A stretch of DNA of 64,000 nt from Brevibacillus choshinensis (lineage in GTDB: Bacteria > Bacillota > Bacilli > Brevibacillales > Brevibacillaceae), in assembly GCF_001420695.1 (NCBI RefSeq), contig NZ_LJJB01000010.1, positions 1,132,631 to 1,196,630 of the forward strand, in the 5' to 3' direction. Positions within the stretch are counted from its first letter, which is position 1. Each line of letters opens with the position of its first letter. Positions 1 to 8,328 of this stretch are shown here, one piece after another. Position numbers and translations under genes: made by a program. The notes under the pieces are model-generated. The model was not told the origin of the DNA and ran no database searches. It saw only the letters and a program-made list of their open reading frames with translations.

Positions 1-1025
1 AATCGTTCACATATGACTTCTCCGGCTAGCTGCGCTCTGGCACGTGCATGAGAGCCTCCATAGGAAATCTCCCCTTCCCCAATAAAGCCTGCGTGATACC
101 CGACACTTACCTTGAGTGTGGCAGGTTGCTCTTTGCCCTTTCCTCCGGATACCTCGACGCGATTTGGCGAGATCTCCCGCAATCTGACAGACGAAAAGTC
201 AACTGTGCTATCCGGGGTTAGATAGGCATAAGGGTTCGTGACCTCGTATAGCAGCTGTTCTTTCACGGTCCCCAGATGAATGACTCCACCTGTACCCTCT
301 ATTTTGGAGATAACCGCTGTTCCATCCTGGTCGATGTCGGCAAAAGGAAAACCCAGCTCTGCGAGTCCTGGCACATCCTTTTTTCCCGGATCAGCAAAAT
401 ATCCTCCTGTGATTTGTCCTGCGCATTCTAGCAGATGTCCGATCACCGTACCTTGCGCCAGTTTGTCCTGCTCCTGCCACGACCAACCGTAGTGATGCAT
501 CATTGGGGCCAAAAACAAAGAAGGATCGGCTACGCGTCCAGCAACAATGATATCAGCCCCCGTCTCCAATGCGGGTAAGAGCGCCTCCGCTCCGATGTAC
601 GCGTTGGCTGAAATCAGCTGACCATAGACAGACAATGGCTCATTGGATTCCAGCGTTCGCTGCTCGGGATGCATCTGCTCCAACACATCGTCACCTGTCA
701 CAGCCGCTACCTTGATTGCAATGCCTTGTCGTTTGGCAATCTCGACGATCTTCTCCGCAGCGGCAACCGGATTGGCTGCACCCATATTGGTCACTAACCG
801 CACACCGTTTTTCTTTAGGATCGGCAACAGCAGCTCCAACCGTTTTTCCAACAAGGAATCGTAGCCCAAGGCAGGATTTTGCAGCTTTCTCCTTTGTGCC
901 AACGCAATCGTGCGTTCTGCCAGACATTCCAGCACCAGATAATCTAGCTTTCCTTGTTCAGCCAGTAAGACGGCGGGTTCCAATCTGTCCCCGGCGAATC
1001 CTGCTCCAGAACCGATTCTCAACAT
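1..1025 (-). CDS. AtuA-family protein (acyclic terpene utilisation type), C-terminus off window
   Basis: The reading frame starts with ATG at 1025 behind an AGGTGATC ribosome site and stays open to base 1, so the C-terminus is missing. The N-terminus begins MLRIGSGAGFAGDRLEPA and continues through VLLAEQGKLDYLVLECLAERTI, the pattern of the AtuA (DUF1446) family. That family was named from acyclic terpene catabolism, but its members in Bacillota often sit beside citrate-type transporters and have no proven reaction. The gene begins 11 bases after the ancestral stop of the transporter gene upstream, so the two form an operon. The probable driver is the sigma-54 promoter at 2338-2356. A role in uptake and breakdown of an organic acid is inferred from this context alone. 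Confidence 0.75.
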   Translation of the reverse strand, partial: MLRIGSGAGFAGDRLEPAVLLAEQGKLDYLVLECLAERTIALAQRRKLQNPALGYDSLLEKRLELLLPILKKNGVRLVTNMGAANPVAAAEKIVEIAKRQGIAIKVAAVTGDDVLEQMHPEQRTLESNEPLSVYGQLISANAYIGAEALLPALETGADIIVAGRVADPSLFLAPMMHHYGWSWQEQDKLAQGTVIGHLLECAGQITGGYFADPGKKDVPGLAELGFPFADIDQDGTAVISKIEGTGGVIHLGTVKEQLLYEVTNPYAYLTPDSTVDFSSVRLREISPNRVEVSGGKGKEQPATLKVSVGYHAGFIGEGEISYGGSHARARAQLAGEVICER

Positions 1026-1035
1026 TTTGATCACC

Positions 1036-2299
1036 TCATAATGTAATGGCACCTGTAGCGAGGGCGACAATGGTCATGACGATGGTCGTGCCAAATGCCC
1101 ATTTAAAAATAAAGCGCTGATGCTCGCCCAGCGATACTCGACGCTGTCAATGGACTCAGCGGGAAGCCCGTCGTCATCTGACCCAAAATCGCTGCACGTC
1201 CGATCATCAGTGGATCCATGCCAAAATTGCTGGCGGTTTCACTGAGAATCGGCAGAACGCCAAAATAATAAGCATCCGGTGTAAAGACCAAGCTGAGCGG
1301 CATGCTCGTAATCGCCACGAGTACAGGTAAATAACCGGCGAGTGCATCCGGAATAATGGAGACCAATGCTGTAGCCATCGCTTCGATCATTTTTGTCCCC
1401 GTGAGAATTCCTGTAAAAATACCGGCTGCAAAGATCATCGTAATGACCATGACCACGTTTCCTGCGTGGCTGGTCAGTCTCTCCTGTTGCTCCTGCGGCT
1501 TCGGGTAATTCATCAAAAGTGCGATCGCAAAGGCGATCATGAATAATACCGGGAGCGGCAGCCAAACCTTTATCAATGCCACAACCAGCACGATCGTCAA
1601 CATCAAGTTGAACCAGAACAGCTGTGGGCGTTTGGTATGTTCAGCACCCAATTGTACGTTTGCCTCTGAATCGCTAAGATCGATAATCCCAAGGCGGGTA
1701 CGCTCCTTTTTGCCAAGCCAATAAGAGGCAAACAAGACCCAGATAATGCCCGCGATCATCGCAGGTATGACCGGATTAAACAACTGAGCCGAGTCTGTAT
1801 GCAGGACTGTCATCGCTCTCGCTGTAGGTCCGCCCCATGGCGCGATATTCATGACACCTGCCCCGAGACAGACAATACCTGATAGGACGAGAGGGCTCAT
1901 GCCCAAGCGTTTGTAGAGCGGCAGCAGGGCGGAAATCGTAATCATAAACGTCGATGCCCCATCCCCATCCAATGCCACAATCATCGTGATCACGGCGGTT
2001 CCGATCGCGACCTTCATCGGGTCCCCTTTGACCAGCTTGATCATCCTCGAAATAAACGGATCAAACAGACCCGTATCAATCATTAAGCCAAAATACAGGA
2101 CGGCAAAGCCGACCATGATACCCGTTGGCGCGACTTTCGTGATTCCGTCGAGCATCATCTTCCCCATCTCTGGAGTAAACCCGCCGAGGATGGCGAAAAC
2201 AAGTGGAACGAGAATTAATGAGACCATGACGGACACTCGCTTTGTCATAATCAAAACGAGAAAGAGTCCAACCGTCAAAAAACCAAATAACGCTAACAT
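1036..2299 (-). pseudogene. CitMHS-family citrate/divalent-metal transporter, 3' end frameshifted
   Basis: This multi-helix membrane protein resembles the CitM/CitH family, which imports metal-citrate complexes with protons. Typical motifs are MIVALDGDGASTFMITISALLPLYKRLG and an APWGGPTARA segment near residue 155. The intact frame ends early at 1103 (398 residues). Just after PLSPLTAS, near 1135-1145, it loses frame. The next frame reads VSLGEHQRFIFKW and on to ATGAITL with a stop at 1036, which is the normal family C-terminus. About nine codons (expected TYLLVGLAG-like) are missing along with the frame. The last membrane helix is therefore lost. The change could be a real deletion or a sequence error; the gene upstream of the break looks fully conserved. 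Confidence 0.7.
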
Positions 2300-2337
2300 C
2301 TACAACCCTCCCATCTAGTTTGTTTTCGCTACCTAGT

Positions 2338-2356
2338 TATGCAAGCCGCATACCAA
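2338..2356 (-). promoter_or_regulatory. Sigma-54 (-24/-12) promoter of the transporter/AtuA operon
   Basis: Read on the minus strand, TGGTATGCGGCTTGCAT has the -24 TGG and -12 TTGC elements at the correct spacing (TGGTAT-N5-TTGC). It lies about 40 bases before the transporter start at 2299, and a sigma-54 activator gene lies immediately upstream. A dyad GTGC-N6-GCAC at 2430-2443 is a possible activator site. Confidence 0.7.
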
Positions 2357-2391
2357 AAAAGAAAACGCTTTTATGAAGCGCTTTCTTTTTA
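2355..2391. terminator. Bidirectional stem-loop terminator
   Basis: A stem GAAAACGCTT/AAGCGCTTTC around 2361-2385 is flanked by A and T runs on both sides. It closes the sigma-54 activator gene (minus strand) immediately upstream of the -24/-12 promoter. Confidence 0.7.
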
Positions 2392-2484
2392 AGGCAATTC
2401 TATTTTTTTATAATCGCTATCTGGAATATGTGCACAGAAGCACTGATCAGTTGAGGAAATCTCGCATTACACATTTTTAGAATG

Positions 2485-3897
2485 TTATTCTAAAAATTTA
2501 GAATCCTTGGAGGAGGAAAGATTGTATCTTCGCATCTTGTTGTAGAGGGTGGCCAGAGATATACCAAGTACGTTTGCCGCATTCTTCCGGTCCTCTACAT
2601 CCTCGCCGAACTGCTTGAGCGTTTCGCGTATCCAATTGCTTTCCGCATCATCCACTACATCTCGTAAAGTAGGATTGGGTGCAGCTTGGGAAAAGTCAGG
2701 AAAGGACCGCTTCACCTGCTGCAGATAGGCTGGAAAATGGTTCAGCTGGATTTGCGTACCTTCCGCCATACAGATGCTGTAATCCACCGTATTTTTCAGC
2801 TCCCGAATGTTCCCCGGCCAATCGTACTGCTGCAAGAGCTGCAAAGCCTCTTCCTGAACCACAAAGCGAGGCTGCCCATGATCGGAGGATGCACCTAGGA
2901 AAGAGGCAACCAGCTCCGGAATATCTCCCCGTCGTTCACGCAAAGCGGGAATATGAATGGACAGGACATGCAGGCGATAGTACAGATCCTCACGAAAAAG
3001 CTTTTTCTCGACCAGCTGCTTGAGGTCTCGATTGGTGGCAGCAATCACACGCACATCGATCTCGCGCTCCCTGACTTCCCCTACCTTTCGAATTGACCGC
3101 TCTTGCAGAACGCGTAACAGCTTGGCCTGTAAATCGTAAGGAAGCTCCCCGATCTCATCTAAAAAGATCGTTCCTCCATTTGCGATCTCAAACAGCCCCG
3201 TCTTCCCACCCTTTTTCGCGTTGGTAAAAGAACCTTCCTCGTAGCCAAACAGCTCGCTTTCGAGTAAAGCGGCAGGGATCGCAGCGCAATTCACCGGGAT
3301 AAAGGGACGATGAGCTCTCTTACTTTCGTTGTGGATGGATTGGGCGAACAATTCCTTTCCGGTCCCACTCTCTCCTGTAATCAACACGGGTAGCTTGGAA
3401 TCGGCTGCTTTTTTGGCGATGTGAACGATGTCCTTGAGTCCTCTTTGTGCTCCTACGATGTGGTCAAAGGTATACTTCGTCTGGTAAAGAGAGCCCATCG
3501 CCTTCTCCAGCTGCAGGAGCTTCTCTTTATTTTTCTCCAGCTCCAAAGAGAGCTTGTGAACTTCGGTCAGTCCCTTGCAGATAGAGACAGCTCCGACAAT
3601 CTCTCCCTGAAGCAGGATCGGGGCCATGTCCACGACATATTCGGTGGTTCCTTCTTTACGATAAATACCTGCACGAGTCTTTCCATCCCGCAGTGTGTCT
3701 GCCAGCTGAGCTCCTGGCCGGACTGATCGCAGCGGTTGACCTAAAATGACTTCGGGTCGTACACCTGTGATTCGCGTATATTCTGGGTTGATCAGACGGA
3801 CGATCTCTTCCCGATCAATAACGAGAACACCGTCGTGGATGGAATGGATGATCGCTTGGAACCATTCCAGCTCCTGGTTGAGGTTATGCTGCAGCAT
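2485..3897 (-). CDS. Sigma-54-dependent transcriptional activator (PAS, AAA+, Fis-type HTH)
   Basis: A 470-residue enhancer-binding protein. The order is an N-terminal PAS sensor (about residues 10-115), a coiled linker, a central AAA+ domain (about 140-375) with Walker A GESGTGKE and Walker B GGTIFLDEIGEL, and a C-terminal Fis-type helix-turn-helix (NAANVLGISLATLYNKMRRY). The loop that contacts sigma-54 reads GSFTNA instead of GAFTGA, an unusual variant. ATG at 3897 is chosen because AAAGGAG lies just upstream; a TTG at 3915 would place that site inside the gene. It most likely senses an organic acid or metabolite through PAS and activates the -24/-12 promoter at 2338-2356. Whether it also serves the sigma-54 promoters near 58-59 kb is unknown. 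Confidence 0.85.
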   Translation of the reverse strand: MLQHNLNQELEWFQAIIHSIHDGVLVIDREEIVRLINPEYTRITGVRPEVILGQPLRSVRPGAQLADTLRDGKTRAGIYRKEGTTEYVVDMAPILLQGEIVGAVSICKGLTEVHKLSLELEKNKEKLLQLEKAMGSLYQTKYTFDHIVGAQRGLKDIVHIAKKAADSKLPVLITGESGTGKELFAQSIHNESKRAHRPFIPVNCAAIPAALLESELFGYEEGSFTNAKKGGKTGLFEIANGGTIFLDEIGELPYDLQAKLLRVLQERSIRKVGEVREREIDVRVIAATNRDLKQLVEKKLFREDLYYRLHVLSIHIPALRERRGDIPELVASFLGASSDHGQPRFVVQEEALQLLQQYDWPGNIRELKNTVDYSICMAEGTQIQLNHFPAYLQQVKRSFPDFSQAAPNPTLRDVVDDAESNWIRETLKQFGEDVEDRKNAANVLGISLATLYNKMRRYNLSSSKDSKFLE

Positions 3898-4073
3898 TCC
3901 ACCCTCTCCTTTCAAATCTCTTACTTACAATTGTACCATCCAAAGATACCTTTCTCCTGTAAATAAAGACTAGTATAGAAGCCAGAAACCAAATACTATC
4001 TATAGTAAGGGAACAAGCAGATCGGAAGGAAGAGATCCTCGCAAACAAACCTTCCAGAAGGAGGAACCTATCC

Positions 4074-4238
4074 ATGAAAGAATTAGTTATTGCGGGCGCC
4101 ATAGCTGCTGCGATTTGCTCTATCGTTTTGGGGGCGTCTCTGGCTTCCCCGATGGACACACCAGACGGCATGATCGCCTTGCACGATGAAGTGGACGGGG
4201 TATTCATAAGAAATGGGATGTTACTTGACTATCATTAA
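4074..4238 (+). CDS. Small exported peptide of unknown function
   Basis: A 54-codon gene with a strong AAGGAGGAA ribosome site seven bases before ATG. The product starts MKELVIAGAIAAAICSIVLG, a short positive end and hydrophobic helix typical of a signal peptide. A short acidic tail follows with SPMDTPDGMIALHDEVDGVF. It ends in front of a bidirectional terminator, so it is an independent transcription unit on the plus strand between minus-strand genes. The overall shape (signal plus short tail) resembles exported signalling-peptide precursors, but no partner receptor gene is adjacent. I do not recognise the family. Confidence 0.5.
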   Translation: MKELVIAGAIAAAICSIVLGASLASPMDTPDGMIALHDEVDGVFIRNGMLLDYH

Positions 4239-4290
4239 CAGAACTGCCTGCTGCTCATAGAGATGTTGTTGTCATTATACATTCCAATGA

Positions 4291-4326
4291 AAAAAACAAG
4301 CTGGCATTGACCCCCAGCTTGTTTTC
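4291..4326. terminator. Bidirectional terminator
   Basis: The stem ACAAGCTGG/CCAGCTTGT has an A run on the left and a TTTTC run on the right. It lies between the converging small exported peptide gene (plus) and the biotinyl-domain gene (minus). Confidence 0.8.
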
Positions 4327-4348
4327 TTTCCTGTCCCTCTACTATTTT

Positions 4349-4546
4349 TCAGTTTGCCAATTCGATGAGGACGTCTCCTTCATTGACTTTCACTTCCTTG
4401 ACGGTACCATTCCCTTCAGCGGCGATGGGGATCTCCATCTTCATGGACTCCAGTATCACCACATCCTGTCCCTCTACTACTGTGTCTCCTGACTTGACCA
4501 GCACTTTCCACACGTTACCTGCCATGCTTGCTACTACTTTACTCAT
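4349..4546 (-). CDS. Stand-alone biotin/lipoyl attachment domain protein (BLAP-like)
   Basis: A 65-residue single-domain protein that is essentially one biotinyl/lipoyl carrier fold, with the modification loop ILESMKMEIPI. The lysine in ESMKME would carry biotin. The length and architecture match the small Bacillus attachment protein (YngHB type), not a full BCCP subunit, because the Pro/Ala-rich N-terminal arm is absent. ATG at 4546 is preceded by GGGAGGAATACGT; the longer frame (76 residues) begins inside that ribosome site. It probably acts as carrier for a biotin-dependent acyl-CoA carboxylase encoded elsewhere. It is followed by a terminator and lies downstream of map, separated by about 60 bases. 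Confidence 0.8.
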   Translation of the reverse strand: MSKVVASMAGNVWKVLVKSGDTVVEGQDVVILESMKMEIPIAAEGNGTVKEVKVNEGDVLIELAN

Positions 4547-4604
4547 ACGTATTCCTCCCCCAATCTCGTCTTCTAGCATTTATCTGGCTTTCCATTTTAC
4601 CAGG

Positions 4605-5348
4605 CTAGGCAGTTAAGATGATCGGCTGCCCGTTAGTCACGACAACCGTATGCTCGTACTGAGCTACCAGGCTTTTATCTGGCGTGATCAGCGCCCAGCC
4701 ATCTTTGCCGTCTTTTACGTATTCCGTCCCCGTCGAGATGAACGTTTCGACGGCAATCACCAAACCATCCGTGAGTAATCTTTTATCCCACTTATCAAAG
4801 TAATTCAGAATATGGGTAGGTTCCTCATGCAGACTCTTCCCGATCCCATGCCCCGTCAAGTTTTTCACTACGGTAAAACCGTTGCGACGCGCTTCATTTT
4901 GGACGATGCGCCCAATCTGGCTCAGTTTTGATCCCGCCTTAGCCGATGCCAGCGCTTTATACAATGACTGTTCTGCGCATTTGCACAGTGCTTGCTTGCG
5001 GGCATCTCCTTCACCGACCACTATCGATGCCCCCGTGTCTGCATAGTATCCATCGAGCTCCGCTGACACGTCGATGTTGATCAGATCGCCTTCCTTCAGC
5101 CGATAGCCATCTGGTATGCCGTGAGCGACCACGTGATTGACACTGATGCAGGTGTATCCCGGGAATTCATACTCTCGCCTCGGTGCAGAATGGGCGCCGT
5201 ATTTTGTTAACACATCTTTTCCGATCTCATCTAGTTCTTTTGTTGACACACCTAGCTTGACTGCTTGCAACATCGCTTCTCTCGCCTCTGCCACGATCCT
5301 GCCGACTCGTTTCAGACAGATCAAATCCATTTCATTTTGAATGGACAT
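4605..5348 (-). CDS. map: Methionine aminopeptidase type I
   Basis: A 247-residue cytoplasmic enzyme that removes the initiator methionine from new proteins. The type I pita-bread fold is recognisable: VNHVVAHGIP (with the active-site histidine), INIDVSAELDGYYADTGAS (metal-binding aspartates), NLTGHGIGKSLHEEP (histidine ligand) and VIAVETFIS (glutamate ligand). The length fits the short type I family. This copy is not in the ribosomal-protein cluster where the housekeeping map usually lies, so it is probably a second paralogue, like YflG in Bacillus. It starts at 5348 behind GGGAGGATATCTAC and may be under control of the TetR-type regulator upstream. Confidence 0.9.
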   Translation of the reverse strand: MSIQNEMDLICLKRVGRIVAEAREAMLQAVKLGVSTKELDEIGKDVLTKYGAHSAPRREYEFPGYTCISVNHVVAHGIPDGYRLKEGDLINIDVSAELDGYYADTGASIVVGEGDARKQALCKCAEQSLYKALASAKAGSKLSQIGRIVQNEARRNGFTVVKNLTGHGIGKSLHEEPTHILNYFDKWDKRLLTDGLVIAVETFISTGTEYVKDGKDGWALITPDKSLVAQYEHTVVVTNGQPIILTA

Positions 5349-5518
5349 GTAGATATCCTCCCACGTGTAAAGAATATCTACATGATATCCTATTTATTGG
5401 TAAACGTCATACAAATCGCCTGAGAGCAAACGGTGACAAATCGAAATCCGTTTTCCCCTTCATTTGTCACACCAATCCCGCCCTTACCGAAACGAGATTG
5501 AGTTAATAAGTTCAAAAT

Positions 5519-5532
5519 ATGAACGCGTTCAT
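5519..5532. promoter_or_regulatory. 14-bp perfect palindrome, candidate TetR operator
   Basis: The sequence ATGAACGCGTTCAT is a perfect inverted repeat in the gap between the TetR-type gene (ending 5590) and map (starting 5348). Dyads of this size are typical TetR-family operators. The assignment to the neighbouring regulator is inferred from position. The rest of the 241-base gap shows no other structure I can support. Confidence 0.45.
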
Positions 5533-5589
5533 TAAAAGTGAGAAGCCTATTATGAGCCCATGAAAAAAAGGGTCAAGTGAAAAAACTTC

Positions 5590-6252
5590 CTAGCTTGCAC
5601 CCTGTCCCATCGCTTTCATTATGTTACGGATGTACCTCATCGTTTTTTCTGCGGCCTGCCCTGGCTCCATATCTCGTCTCTTGTTCAGGACAGTCGTCAT
5701 CATCCCTTCCCAGATGAGCACAGCCATTTCATTGACTTCCTCAATCGTCTGGTCATCGACGTCCTGTTCTTTTTTAGCCAGCTCCAATAACGCTTTGCTG
5801 CGCGAGGTCAGGTCCGAGTCGTAGAGCATCGGCTTGATCTCATCCGTAAAGCCGATCAGATCACTCGAATAAATGGAAAAGTAATGATTCACCATCTCGT
5901 CCGTCCTCTTCCCTAGATCAGCAATATAGAGAGCATAGTAGATTTGCGGTTTTTCAAAAGAATGCTTGCAAAAACACTCCCAGCTAAGGATGTACTTCTC
6001 CACGTACGTCTGCCCTCGCTCCAGATATTCCGGGAGTTCTTGCAAATATTCTTTTACAAAACGCATGGAAGCAAAGTAAATCAGATGGGAAAGCTCGTCA
6101 AAGTAATTGTAGATCGTCGAGCTGGTGTAGCCTGCCCTATCCCCGATTTTGCGCGCGCTGACATTCTCGATGCCTTCTTCTTCGATGAGCTGTACCGTCG
6201 CGTCTACAAAATACTGTAGCATTCGCTTTACTTGAATTTCTCTTCTTGCCAT
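5590..6252 (-). CDS. TetR/AcrR-family transcriptional regulator
   Basis: A 220-residue regulator with the typical N-terminal helix-turn-helix (about residues 8-55): AGYTSSTIYNYFDELSHLIYFA contains the recognition helix. The remaining helices form the ligand-binding and dimerisation domain, with no recognisable ligand motif. It is transcribed toward map and ends about 240 bases before it; a perfect palindrome lies in that gap. A terminator separates it from the hydrolase gene upstream. The target and the inducer cannot be read from the sequence. Confidence 0.85.
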   Translation of the reverse strand: MARREIQVKRMLQYFVDATVQLIEEEGIENVSARKIGDRAGYTSSTIYNYFDELSHLIYFASMRFVKEYLQELPEYLERGQTYVEKYILSWECFCKHSFEKPQIYYALYIADLGKRTDEMVNHYFSIYSSDLIGFTDEIKPMLYDSDLTSRSKALLELAKKEQDVDDQTIEEVNEMAVLIWEGMMTTVLNKRRDMEPGQAAEKTMRYIRNIMKAMGQGAS

Positions 6253-6332
6253 TCCAGTACCGTCCTTTGTTCATTTTCGCCTTCCCTACAGCGAATTGAT
6301 TTTTCTTCCTATTATAACGAGTTTAGACGAAG

Positions 6333-6361
6333 AAAAAACCAACCTGTGCATGGTTGGTTTT
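6333..6361. terminator. Bidirectional terminator
   Basis: The stem AAAACCAACC/GGTTGGTTTT with a seven-base loop lies directly after the hydrolase gene (minus strand), whose stop is at 6375. Confidence 0.8.
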
Positions 6362-6374
6362 GATCCGATTGCTT

Positions 6375-7172
6375 TTACCCTACTCGCTCCATTGGTTGCT
6401 GGTCCTGAATGAACCGGATGGAAAGGCGATTAAACTCTTCGGGCTGATCGACGTTGACGACATGCCCAGAGTCCGTTACCAAATGGAGCTGGGAAAACTT
6501 TCTCTGGCTCACTCGGGCCTGAACAGCAGGGAGAAACATGTAGTCCTCCTCCCCCATGATGTACAGGGTCGGGATCGGAGGCTCGTCCGCCAGCAAATGA
6601 TGGAGAAATCGATTGATTCCCCTCGTCAGTTTGAACCAGCGCTTGAACTCCTTTTGGCACAGCTTTTTCGCTTCCCTCACAAAAAGAGAGCGCGATTCCC
6701 GATGACGCTCATTGGGCATGATCACCCAGGCGAACAGGCGGTACAGCCACATGTACGGGACCATATGCTTGACCAAATTTCCGAGCGTGATGAGCACCTG
6801 GGAGCGGACGTTCAAGCGAGTCACTGCACCCCCCAACACCATCGATCTGATCCTGGATGGATATTTCGCTGCAATCGATTGAGCGATGATGGTCCCGAGC
6901 GACATGCACACAAAATGAGAGGAAGAAATCTGCAAATGATTCAACACGTCCACGATATCTTTGCCCACATCAGAAAACGTGTAGTCTACAAAAGCTTTTC
7001 GTTTGAGATCCTTTGACTTCCCATGCCCACGCAGGTCCACCAGTAGAATATTGAAATGCTCTTTGTACGGCTTGATCTGTTTATACCAAATGGATGAGCT
7101 CCCTCCTGCGCCGTGCACAAAGGTCACCCACTCTGCATTTTCATTCTGTATGTATACCTTATAATGAATCAC
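6375..7172 (-). CDS. Alpha/beta-hydrolase fold protein
   Basis: A 265-residue cytoplasmic hydrolase of the alpha/beta fold. Visible features are the oxyanion segment FVHGAGGSSSIWYKQI near residue 18, a strand-turn DLRGHGKS, a nucleophile elbow CMSLGTI near residue 110 (serine nucleophile, with Cys instead of the usual first Gly), an acid residue in PIPTLYIMGEEDYMF, and the catalytic histidine in SGHVVNVDQPEEF. The start is GTG at 7172, preceded by GGGAGGGGGAATATAA. The overall look is esterase- or lactonase-like; the substrate is not evident. It stands alone between two terminators. Confidence 0.8.
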   Translation of the reverse strand: MIHYKVYIQNENAEWVTFVHGAGGSSSIWYKQIKPYKEHFNILLVDLRGHGKSKDLKRKAFVDYTFSDVGKDIVDVLNHLQISSSHFVCMSLGTIIAQSIAAKYPSRIRSMVLGGAVTRLNVRSQVLITLGNLVKHMVPYMWLYRLFAWVIMPNERHRESRSLFVREAKKLCQKEFKRWFKLTRGINRFLHHLLADEPPIPTLYIMGEEDYMFLPAVQARVSQRKFSQLHLVTDSGHVVNVDQPEEFNRLSIRFIQDQQPMERVG

Positions 7173-7253
7173 TTATATTCCCCCTCCCTGTATTATAGTG
7201 GAGGGTTTGGCATGCAGAAAGCGCTGTCTTGTCATGAATTTGGCGTATTGGTG

Positions 7254-7298
7254 AAAAAAAAAGCGAAACCCTTCTATTATAGAAGAGTCTCGCTTTTC
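7254..7298 (-). terminator. Terminator of the S-box ABC operon
   Basis: On the minus strand a stem formed by GCGAGACTCTTCTA and TAGAAGGGTTTCGC is followed by a run of nine T. It lies just after the permease stop codon at 7329. Confidence 0.8.
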
Positions 7299-7330
7299 CA
7301 TCCCGAGTCTCGCTTTTCCATCCCGAGTCT
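7285..7330. repeat. 20-bp tandem duplication next to the permease stop codon
   Basis: The unit gagtctcgcttttccatccc occurs at 7285-7304 and 7305-7324, followed by a partial third copy (gagtct) that reaches the stop codon. One unit contributes an arm of the terminator, so the duplication probably arose by slippage at the hairpin. Confidence 0.8.
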
Positions 7331-8327
7331 ATGCTTTTCTCTTCCGACGCAGCTGGTAGTACGTCACAGCCAAAGCCAGTGCCAGTACGACCCCTTTGAT
7401 AATATCGTAGGCGTAGTACGGCAGGTTGAGCATTGTCATTCCGTTCAGCAGCACCCCGATCAGGATCGCGCCGACAAAGGTACCAAAGACGTTCGGCTTC
7501 CCTGCTCCAAAAACTGAGAAACCTACGAACGCAGCAGCGACGGCATCCATCAGCATCGAGCCTCCGCTGCTGACCTGACCGGTACCGATCCGCGCAGCGA
7601 GAAGCATCCCGCCCAGCCCAGCAAACAGGGCAGACAATACATAAGCAAGCGTCCGATAGCGATCAACCGGAATGCCCGACAGGCGCGCCGCTTCCAGATT
7701 TCCGCCCGTCATGTACAGCATCCGTCCCTGACGCGTATAGGTCAAATAAATATGCGTGATGACCACGAGCAAGAACGTCAAAATAACAGGCACCGGCACA
7801 GAGGCGATTTCCCCTTGTCCCAGCCACAGGAACCACTCCTGGAATTTGCCCGGCGCCGTCGAGCCATCCTCCATCGGCATGTTTGCGTAGATGGAATACC
7901 CTTTAGAATATGTCATATGAATCCCGTTTACGATATAGAGCATCGCCAAGGTCGCGAGCAAATCAGGAATGCGAATTTTCACCACTAACAGCGCATTGAT
8001 CAGACCGACCAACAAGCTCAGTGCAATAGGAACGATCAGTGTCATAAAAATACCTTGCTCGTGCCACACCATCATGGAAGCAGCTACGACTGTAGTCAAA
8101 GAAACCGTGGACCCCACTGAGAGGTCGAAGCCACCGACGATCAAGGAAAACGTCACACCAATCGCGACAAATGTCACAATCGAGATGGACCGTAAAATAT
8201 CAGTAATATTGTCATAGGTAAAGAAATACGGGTTGGTCAGGCTAAAGAACAGCATGACGATGACGATCACCGCTACCGTTCCGTACTTGTATACAAAATC
8301 AAACAGGCTAAATTTCTTTCCTTCCAT
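7329..8327 (-). CDS. ABC transporter permease, ribose (RbsC) type
   Basis: A 332-residue integral membrane protein with about nine to ten hydrophobic helices and the family signature GVTFSLIVGGFDLSVGSTVSL near residues 57-78. A second conserved block, AVAAAFVGFSVFGAGKPNVFGTFVGAILIGVLLNGM, is near the C-terminus. It forms the membrane channel of a monosaccharide-type importer with the ATPase and binding protein encoded just upstream. ATG at 8327 is chosen because GGAGGTGAGTAAT precedes it; a GTG at 8336 would overlap the ATPase stop. It is the last gene of the operon and ends at a terminator. Because the whole unit follows a SAM riboswitch, the imported compound is probably linked to sulfur or methionine metabolism. 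Confidence 0.9.
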   Translation of the reverse strand: MEGKKFSLFDFVYKYGTVAVIVIVMLFFSLTNPYFFTYDNITDILRSISIVTFVAIGVTFSLIVGGFDLSVGSTVSLTTVVAASMMVWHEQGIFMTLIVPIALSLLVGLINALLVVKIRIPDLLATLAMLYIVNGIHMTYSKGYSIYANMPMEDGSTAPGKFQEWFLWLGQGEIASVPVPVILTFLLVVITHIYLTYTRQGRMLYMTGGNLEAARLSGIPVDRYRTLAYVLSALFAGLGGMLLAARIGTGQVSSGGSMLMDAVAAAFVGFSVFGAGKPNVFGTFVGAILIGVLLNGMTMLNLPYYAYDIIKGVVLALALAVTYYQLRRKRKA

Positions 8328-8328
8328 A

